A stretch of DNA of 35,391 nt from JACPHB01 sp964553885 (lineage in GTDB: Bacteria > Patescibacteriota > Minisyncoccia > UBA10092). Shown here one piece after another: positions 31,255-35,391 of this stretch. The stretch spans positions 1-35,391 of the forward strand of contig CAZKLP010000005.1 in NCBI GenBank assembly GCA_964553885.1, read 5' to 3'. The notes beneath the pieces were generated by a model. That model made no database searches, was not told the origin of the DNA, and was given only the letters and a program-made list of their open reading frames with translations. The position numbers and the translations under genes were made by a program. Numbering within the stretch: the stretch's first letter is position 1; each line of letters opens with the position of its first letter.

Positions 31255-32256
31255 ATGAACAACATCTGGTACATTATTTTAATTTTCGCGGCTTTTGGAG
31301 GGTTTCTTCTTGCTTTTTATATTCGCCACAAAAAGGGTTCGCACGAAAAAATGACTTGTCCGCTTAATTCCGACTGCGACGCGGTAATCTACAGCGAGTA
31401 TTCTCGTTTTTTTGGAATTCCCGTTGAAATTTTAGGCCTTTTGTACTACGGGTTGGTAATGACGAGTTATGTGTTGTTTTTGGTGATTCCGGCGCTTGCT
31501 TTGCCGCTTATAGTATTTGGCATTCTTGCGCTCACCACCGCGGCTTTTTTATTTACGCTCTACCTTACTTTTATCCAGGCATTCGCGCTCAAGCAATGGT
31601 GCACCTGGTGCCTTATGTCCGCCGGGCTCTGCGCTATTATTTTTGCGATCGCGCTTTCGGTTTCCAAATTTTCGTTTATTGTTCTTCTTGGCCGCTATCA
31701 CGAACTCATTGTCGTTGGGCATATCTTGGGGGTTGCGCTTGGACTTGGCGGCGCTACGATTACCGATATCTTCTTTTTTAAATTCTTAAAGGATTTTCGA
31801 ATATCCGAGTGGGAAGCCGATGTGATGCGCACACTCTCACAGGTAATATGGTTTGCGCTAGCGCTTCTAATTCTTACCGGCCTTGGGCTTTATTTGCCGG
31901 AAGCCCAAGAATTAAATCAATCGGCCAAATTTTTGGTTAAGATGATTGTGGCCGCTGTAATTATCGTAAACGGGGCGTTTTTGAATCTTCTGATTGCTCC
32001 AAAATTGGTTAAAATCTCCTTTGGAGAAAAACACGAACACCAACCCGGCGAACTTCATCATGAACGGAAAATTGCTTTTGCGCTTGGAGCGATTTCTGTG
32101 GTCTCCTGGTACTCCGCCTTTATTTTGGGGATGTTGCGCAAATTGCCGGTTGAATTTTCGTCTCTACTTTTGATATATCTTGTTGTTCTTGGCGGAGCGA
32201 TTATTGGAAGCCAGCTTATGGAGCGATTTTTTATAAAACGGGCAAATTTAAGTTGA
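31255..32256 (+). CDS. VKOR-family protein with extra C-terminal membrane domain
   Basis: Bacterial VKOR homologues reoxidise DsbA-like proteins and pass electrons to quinones, driving disulfide formation outside the cytoplasm. Residues ~1-145 form the VKOR domain, with the loop Cys pair C35 and C41 (TCPLNSDCDAV), the motif SEYSRFFGIPVEILGLLYYG and the active-site CTWC at 116-119. Residues ~150-333 add about six hydrophobic segments with His residues (YHELIVVGHILGVALGLGG and a His-rich loop EKHEHQPGELHHE). I cannot assign this second domain, though metal or haem binding is conceivable. It starts one base after the P-type ATPase stop. Many exported neighbours are Cys-containing, which fits a disulfide-making role. 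Confidence 0.85.
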   Translation: MNNIWYIILIFAAFGGFLLAFYIRHKKGSHEKMTCPLNSDCDAVIYSEYSRFFGIPVEILGLLYYGLVMTSYVLFLVIPALALPLIVFGILALTTAAFLFTLYLTFIQAFALKQWCTWCLMSAGLCAIIFAIALSVSKFSFIVLLGRYHELIVVGHILGVALGLGGATITDIFFFKFLKDFRISEWEADVMRTLSQVIWFALALLILTGLGLYLPEAQELNQSAKFLVKMIVAAVIIVNGAFLNLLIAPKLVKISFGEKHEHQPGELHHERKIAFALGAISVVSWYSAFILGMLRKLPVEFSSLLLIYLVVLGGAIIGSQLMERFFIKRANLS

Positions 32257-32263
32257 GATTTAG

Positions 32264-32821
32264 ATGAATTATTACAAAAATAATTTAATTAAGGATATGG
32301 CAATTGTTTTGTTAAGCATAATAGTTGCTGTTTTATTAATTCAAACCCGGGCTCTGGCAACAATTCTGACTTCAACGAAAGAATTAGAAATAATCGGAAG
32401 TTTCATTGCGGGCATATTTTTTACTTCTATTTTTACTGTCGCGCCGGCAATAATAACTTTTGGTGAAATAGCGCAAGCTAATTCGGTTCTTTTAACCGCA
32501 TTTTTCGGCGGTTTGGGAGCAGTTGTGGGAGATTTTATTATTTTTCGGTTTGTTAGGGATAGATTTTCAGAACATCTTATGGCTTTAATAAACACTAAAA
32601 ATAGTAAAGCTCGTTTGAAATCATTATTTAGACTTAAACTTTTCAGATGGCTAACATTTTTAATCGGAGGGCTTATTATATCTTCTCCGCTTCCAGATGA
32701 ATTGGGAATAAGTCTCTTAGGTTTTTTAAAAATAAAAACACTGCTTTTTATTCCGCTTTCTTTTTTATTCAACTTCTTTGGTATTTTGATTATTGGGCTT
32801 GTTGCAAAATCCATCATGTAA
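32264..32821 (+). CDS. Small polytopic membrane protein, unknown family
   Basis: The 185-residue protein has about five hydrophobic segments, near residues 12-32, 40-62, 72-92, 128-142 and 150-180. FFGGLGAVVGDFIIFRFVRD and SSPLPDELGISLLGFL loosely recall DedA/VTT-type membrane proteins, but I cannot confirm a match. It follows the VKOR gene by seven bases and probably shares its operon with the ATPase. A promoter for the next gene lies within its last codons. Confidence 0.5.
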   Translation: MNYYKNNLIKDMAIVLLSIIVAVLLIQTRALATILTSTKELEIIGSFIAGIFFTSIFTVAPAIITFGEIAQANSVLLTAFFGGLGAVVGDFIIFRFVRDRFSEHLMALINTKNSKARLKSLFRLKLFRWLTFLIGGLIISSPLPDELGISLLGFLKIKTLLFIPLSFLFNFFGILIIGLVAKSIM

Positions 32822-32830
32822 TGCTAATAT
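32802..32830 (+). promoter_or_regulatory. Promoter upstream of the zinc-ribbon gene
   Basis: TTGCAA (32802-32807), 17 bases, TAATAT (32825-32830), overlapping the 3' end of the preceding gene. The leader to the ATG at 32895 would be about 58 bases. Confidence 0.4.
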
Positions 32831-32894
32831 TAATCAAGCGGTAATAGTCGTAGGCCGTCGTGTCAATTTTAAAAATGTAATCAGTAAGAAATAT

Positions 32895-32999
32895 ATGGCT
32901 TATAAATGTCCAAAATGTGGTCATACTTCAGACCAGCCCGGGGACTGTCCTACCTGTAACGTTGAAATGACTGAAGAAAAAGAAGAAACTGCCGCCTAA
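32895..32999 (+). CDS. 34-residue rubredoxin-like zinc-ribbon protein
   Basis: The tiny protein MAYKCPKCGHTSDQPGDCPT... has two CxxC pairs (CPKC and CPTC) 13 residues apart, and an acidic Glu-rich tail. This four-Cys knuckle binds zinc, or iron as in rubredoxins. Partners are unknown. The next 208 bases hold a terminator and a promoter but no other gene I can support. Confidence 0.8.
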   Translation: MAYKCPKCGHTSDQPGDCPTCNVEMTEEKEETAA

Positions 33000-33015
33000 C
33001 CTTATGACCACAGAT

Positions 33016-33055
33016 AATTAAAAATCTCTTGCCTAAAAACAAGAGATTTTTAATT
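33016..33055. terminator. Terminator after the zinc-ribbon gene
   Basis: A 16-bp perfect stem (33016-33031 with 33040-33055) around an eight-base loop ends with ATTTTTAATT. This is an efficient-looking Rho-independent terminator, usable in both directions. Confidence 0.8.
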
Positions 33056-33068
33056 GGGGATAACTGTC

Positions 33069-33097
33069 TTGACCGCTCAGTTTGTCACTGGTACGAT
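33069..33097 (+). promoter_or_regulatory. Promoter upstream of the M23 peptidase gene
   Basis: TTGACC (33069-33074), 17 bases, TACGAT (33092-33097). Transcription would start near 33104. Confidence 0.5.
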
Positions 33098-33207
33098 TAA
33101 AATAATGCCGTTTGATTTTATGTAGGATTTACCCTTAATTTTGGCTTATTTATCACATTTTAAGACAAATTTCGATTTTAACCAAACAGTACCCCTTCTG
33201 GGTATCT

Positions 33208-33957
33208 TTGTTTTTGGTGTCTTTTTCGGTTTTAACGTTAAATTCGGCAAATCCAGGCGACTTGAAAAACCGGTTGGGAACTTACTTAAACTCCGATTCT
33301 AACATCGGTGGCGAATTTACCGAAATTGTTTCGGCGCCGAAGCCTGAACCGCCAAAAGATAACTCTTTTATTCAATCGGCCCTAGGTGTTTTTACGGTTA
33401 ATGCTGGCAACGGCTCTGGAATTTTTGAAGATAGTGAATTTGATAATCTTCTCATAACCGGAGAGGATTCACTGCTTCAAAACCAGAATCCGATTACGGT
33501 TCCTACTGTTGATCTGCCTCGCCCGGCGCCGAGGTCCGCTCCTTATTATGGCCCTTCTCTTGACGGTTATTTTATTTTTCCCACTTCAGGATTTAATCAG
33601 GGTCGCCTTCACTCATATAACGCGGTTGATATTTCAAGAGGCGATGATTGTTTGTATGAAGATATTCCGGTCTTTGCGGCGGCTTCCGGTGTTGTTACCG
33701 CGACTTACCCGACCCAAAGTGCCGCCAGGTGGGCCAATAGCGGCTATGGCAACTATATTATAATTTTACATCCCAACGGCGTTACCACTTTATATTCTCA
33801 TCTAAAAACCATTCTTGTTAACGCGGGCCAATATGTTAACCAGGGTAGTATTATTGCATTTATGGGCGGTTATCCGAGAACGCCGGGCGCCGGCAATTCC
33901 ACCGGTTGCCATTTACACTTTGGAGTCCGCGGCGCCGCGCAACCTTTCGCGAGGTGA
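33208..33957 (+). CDS. Secreted M23-family (LytM-like) peptidase
   Basis: M23 metallopeptidases cut peptidoglycan cross-bridges, or act as inactive activators of wall amidases. The catalytic region is present: HSYNAVDIS provides the first His and Asp, TTLYSHL the middle His, and CHLHFGVRG the HxH pair, so zinc binding is complete. The N-terminus is exported (FLVSFSVLTLNSANPGD), followed by a Pro/Ser linker. The coordinates use the first TTG, but it falls inside the hydrophobic segment. The open frame runs back to 33139 (for example ILRQISILTKQYPFWVSLFL) with no ATG, GTG or TTG, so the true start may be a rare ATT near 33157. About 249 residues. Confidence 0.85.
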   Translation: MFLVSFSVLTLNSANPGDLKNRLGTYLNSDSNIGGEFTEIVSAPKPEPPKDNSFIQSALGVFTVNAGNGSGIFEDSEFDNLLITGEDSLLQNQNPITVPTVDLPRPAPRSAPYYGPSLDGYFIFPTSGFNQGRLHSYNAVDISRGDDCLYEDIPVFAAASGVVTATYPTQSAARWANSGYGNYIIILHPNGVTTLYSHLKTILVNAGQYVNQGSIIAFMGGYPRTPGAGNSTGCHLHFGVRGAAQPFAR

Positions 33958-33958
33958 T

Positions 33959-33978
33959 ATCAACGAATAACGAATTTT
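33959..33978. repeat. Left inverted repeat of the GxxExxY/AlkD cassette
   Basis: ATCAACGAATAACGAATTTT begins one base after the M23 stop codon. It matches the reverse complement of 35147-35166 at 19 of 20 positions. Confidence 0.65.
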
Positions 33979-34380
33979 TCACGAATCAAAATTCACGATT
34001 CTTCTAAAACTAACTCCATTTAGTCCAAAATTTATCAAAATGGCAAGTTTTAATTTGCTAGTTTTCAAATAATCCAGAACTTGATCAATGTGCCTTTTTG
34101 AAAAGTTGTTGCCTTTCTTAATCTCTACTATTAATTTGCCATCAATTAGAAAATCAAAAAAGTTTTTGGCAACCACTTTTTCATTAAATATTATAGGACA
34201 AAAGACTTGTTCAATAATTTTAATTCCTTTCTCTTTAAACGCTTCCGCCAATGCTCTCTGATAATATTTCTCATGATGTCCACTGCCCAAACTATTATGA
34301 ACATCAAAAGCGCAGCCAATAATTTTATAGCTTAACTCGGGATAGATTAAATCGTCGCGTTTTAACTCTGGTTTAGGTAT
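33979..34380 (-). CDS. GxxExxY-family protein, no normal start codon
   Basis: GxxExxY proteins are small PD-(D/E)XK-like proteins of unclear function, common in CPR and other environmental bacteria. The open frame runs from 34380 and reads DLIYPELSYKIIGCAFDVHNSLGSGHHEKYYQRALAE. This is the full family N-terminus, including the GxxExxY equivalent GSGHHEKYY. DFLIDGKLIVEIKKG supplies the acidic and E-x-K residues, then LDYLKTSKLKLAILINFG follows. There is no ATG, GTG or TTG before the family motif. The first usual start is a TTG at 34290, inside the motif. Either a non-standard start (ATA at 34378-34380) or a disabled gene is implied. It overlaps the AlkD-like stop. Confidence 0.75.
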   Translation of the reverse strand: MPKPELKRDDLIYPELSYKIIGCAFDVHNSLGSGHHEKYYQRALAEAFKEKGIKIIEQVFCPIIFNEKVVAKNFFDFLIDGKLIVEIKKGNNFSKRHIDQVLDYLKTSKLKLAILINFGLNGVSFRRIVNFDS

Positions 34381-35131
34381 TTAATATTTTCTTTCTTTCT
34401 ACATCTTTTAGATCTCTTATAGCGTAAAGCGTTATTGTTGAACTTGTTTTCTTTTTTCTCAGATTTTTAATATAAGCAAAAACCTTTTCTTTATTGCCCC
34501 GCATATTATCTTTGAGTGCCCAGCCGACCCCTTTTCTGACTAAATCCTCCTTATCGTAAATTAGATTGCCGCACAATTTTAAAACTACATCCGTGAATTT
34601 GCCACTTTCTCCTATTTTTCTAACAAAAGCGACAACACTCGCTCGGCGTTTCCACATATTTTTTGATTGATTCCATTTTTTGAGAAAGCGGAGCGTATTA
34701 TCAGGATATTTCAAAAGAATTGGTTGCAAGACATCAATACAAAAATCGTCTATTGTTGACCAGCTATGGAAGTTATCAAGAGCTTTATCCAAAAATAATA
34801 ACTGAGATTTTCCAATACAGTCCATCTTGTTTTGCAACACAAAATTTCCTGCCAAAATCATATCCTCGATTTTATTTTTGTAAAGTATTTGTGCAAGCAT
34901 AAATGTCTCCTGGCAGGATAATTTCCTAATTTCCGCCTTGTACCGCTTAAGCAACTTATCAAGCGCGCCAGCTTTTATTCCTAATGAACGATACCCATCG
35001 TACTTGTGATATCTCTTATCTATTTCAGCCGCTTTTTTATTTTCATGCCCAACAAGATCCTTGTAAATTTTTTGGTACAGATTATTCATATATTTATTCG
35101 TAACGAATTCGTTATTCGTTAGCAAGTTCAT
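34373..35131 (-). CDS. AlkD-like DNA alkylation repair protein
   Basis: AlkD-type proteins are all-helical HEAT-repeat DNA glycosylases that remove alkylated bases without a base-flipping pocket. The 252-residue sequence is helical throughout. The region MWKRRASVVAFVRKIGESG followed by DKEDLVRKGVGWALKDN closely resembles the Trp/Arg-rich core of this family. I cannot assign the exact catalytic Asp with confidence. An internal Met (MNNLYQKIYKDL, start at 35089) may be the true start, because the upstream codons derive from the intergenic ATTCGTT repeats. It lies in a two-gene cassette bounded by inverted repeats. Confidence 0.8.
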   Translation of the reverse strand: MNLLTNNEFVTNKYMNNLYQKIYKDLVGHENKKAAEIDKRYHKYDGYRSLGIKAGALDKLLKRYKAEIRKLSCQETFMLAQILYKNKIEDMILAGNFVLQNKMDCIGKSQLLFLDKALDNFHSWSTIDDFCIDVLQPILLKYPDNTLRFLKKWNQSKNMWKRRASVVAFVRKIGESGKFTDVVLKLCGNLIYDKEDLVRKGVGWALKDNMRGNKEKVFAYIKNLRKKKTSSTITLYAIRDLKDVERKKILNT

Positions 35132-35166
35132 TCGCTGATTCGCAATAAAATTCGCTATTCGTTGAT
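35096..35166. repeat. ATTCGTTA-type repeats and right inverted repeat of cassette
   Basis: Several degenerate copies of ATTCGTTA/ATTCGCTA occur in 70 bases. The last (35147-35166) is the inverted partner of 33959-33978 and ends two bases from the comM stop. Confidence 0.65.
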
Positions 35167-35168
35167 GA

Positions 35169-35391
35169 CTACACTTCCTCTCTCGGCCTATACTGCAAGG
35201 CCTCGGCTAAATGGTTGGGTTTTATGTTTTGGGAGCTGTCTAAATCGGCGATGGTGCGGGAGATTTTTAGCAAGCGGTGGTAGGTGCGGGTTGAAAAGCC
35301 CATTTGGCTGACCGCGTTTTTCATCATTTTTTCCGTCGTTTCATCTAAGGCGCAGTATTTTTTAATGTGGCGGATTGACATTTCGCGGTTA
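35169..35391 (-). CDS. comM: ComM/YifB Mg-chelatase-like ATPase, C-terminal part
   Basis: Only the last ~74 codons are inside the window; the gene continues past the right edge. ComM is an AAA+ hexameric helicase that promotes branch migration during natural transformation. The fragment shows the Mg-chelatase C-terminal domain: REMSIRHIKKYCALDETTEKMMKNA, then MGFSTRTYHRLLKISRTIADL and the terminal HLAEALQYRP. These match the usual SaRxyxRixKvARTIADL and EAlqYR signatures. The reading frame has no upstream stop before the edge. With RuvBC and VirB-like genes also here, DNA uptake is an open possibility. Confidence 0.85.
   Translation of the reverse strand, partial: NREMSIRHIKKYCALDETTEKMMKNAVSQMGFSTRTYHRLLKISRTIADLDSSQNIKPNHLAEALQYRPREEV

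Noticed and set aside
1..35391. tRNA or rRNA genes.
   Set aside because: I saw no cloverleaf with a GGTTC-type T-arm and CCA end in the intergenic spaces, and no rRNA sequence. A covariance-model scan would be more reliable than reading by eye.

Overview
The window looks like a chromosomal segment of a reduced-genome bacterium of the Candidate Phyla Radiation (Patescibacteria, most like Parcubacteria). The reasons are compact, A+T-rich, mostly overlapping genes, shortened housekeeping proteins (a 179-residue YebC, a 631-residue UvrD), a type IV secretion-like cluster of PrgI, VirB4, VirB6 and pilin genes, GxxExxY and VKOR proteins, and many short G+C-rich repeats inserted in frame into conserved genes. 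The taxonomic call is inferred from gene content and style; there is no rRNA marker here.

Layout. 1-2450: ruvB, a shortened yebC, ruvC and a small acidic ORF, ending in a terminator shared with the convergent tyrS (2445-3674, minus). 3765-6017: a class A penicillin-binding protein. 6033-10566: the replication-origin neighbourhood, with dnaN and dnaA on the minus strand and rpmH-rnpA-yidC-khpB on the plus strand. 10568-24024: a long minus-strand array that begins with rsmA and continues through eleven to twelve envelope genes. These include a VirB6-like channel, a PrgI/VirB3-like protein, a VirB4 ATPase split into two genes, a VirB2-like pilin, and several secreted or membrane proteins I cannot name. 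This is probably an envelope-spanning type IV secretion- or pilus-like machine.

24025-26686 is the most unusual part. It holds a TrmB-family regulator, a palindromic element with 29-bp arms, a minus-strand small RNA of about 145 nt with its own promoter and terminator, and then about 1 kb of G+C-rich DNA. That 1 kb has a perfect consensus promoter (TTGACA-17 bp-TATAAT), at least sixteen possible helices and a 17-bp terminator hairpin. It has no convincing protein gene and is best read as a giant structured non-coding RNA that I do not recognise. A 205-bp inverted-repeat element follows.

26687-35391: a UvrD/PcrA helicase (minus); a plus-strand group of a Ca2+-type P-type ATPase, a VKOR with an extra membrane domain and a small membrane protein; a 34-residue zinc ribbon; an M23 peptidase; a two-gene cassette (GxxExxY and AlkD-like) bounded by 20-bp inverted repeats; and the 3' end of comM running off the window.

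Themes that cross gene boundaries: (1) perfect palindromes and short repeats inside coding genes (rsmA, yidC, the PrgI gene, the TrmB gene, the P-type ATPase, uvrD, an Ig-fold protein); (2) promoters whose predicted start sites fall on the ATG, suggesting leaderless mRNAs (rpmH, the TrmB gene); (3) two intergenic non-coding RNA candidates next to each other. No computation was available, so helices, promoters and families are read by eye.
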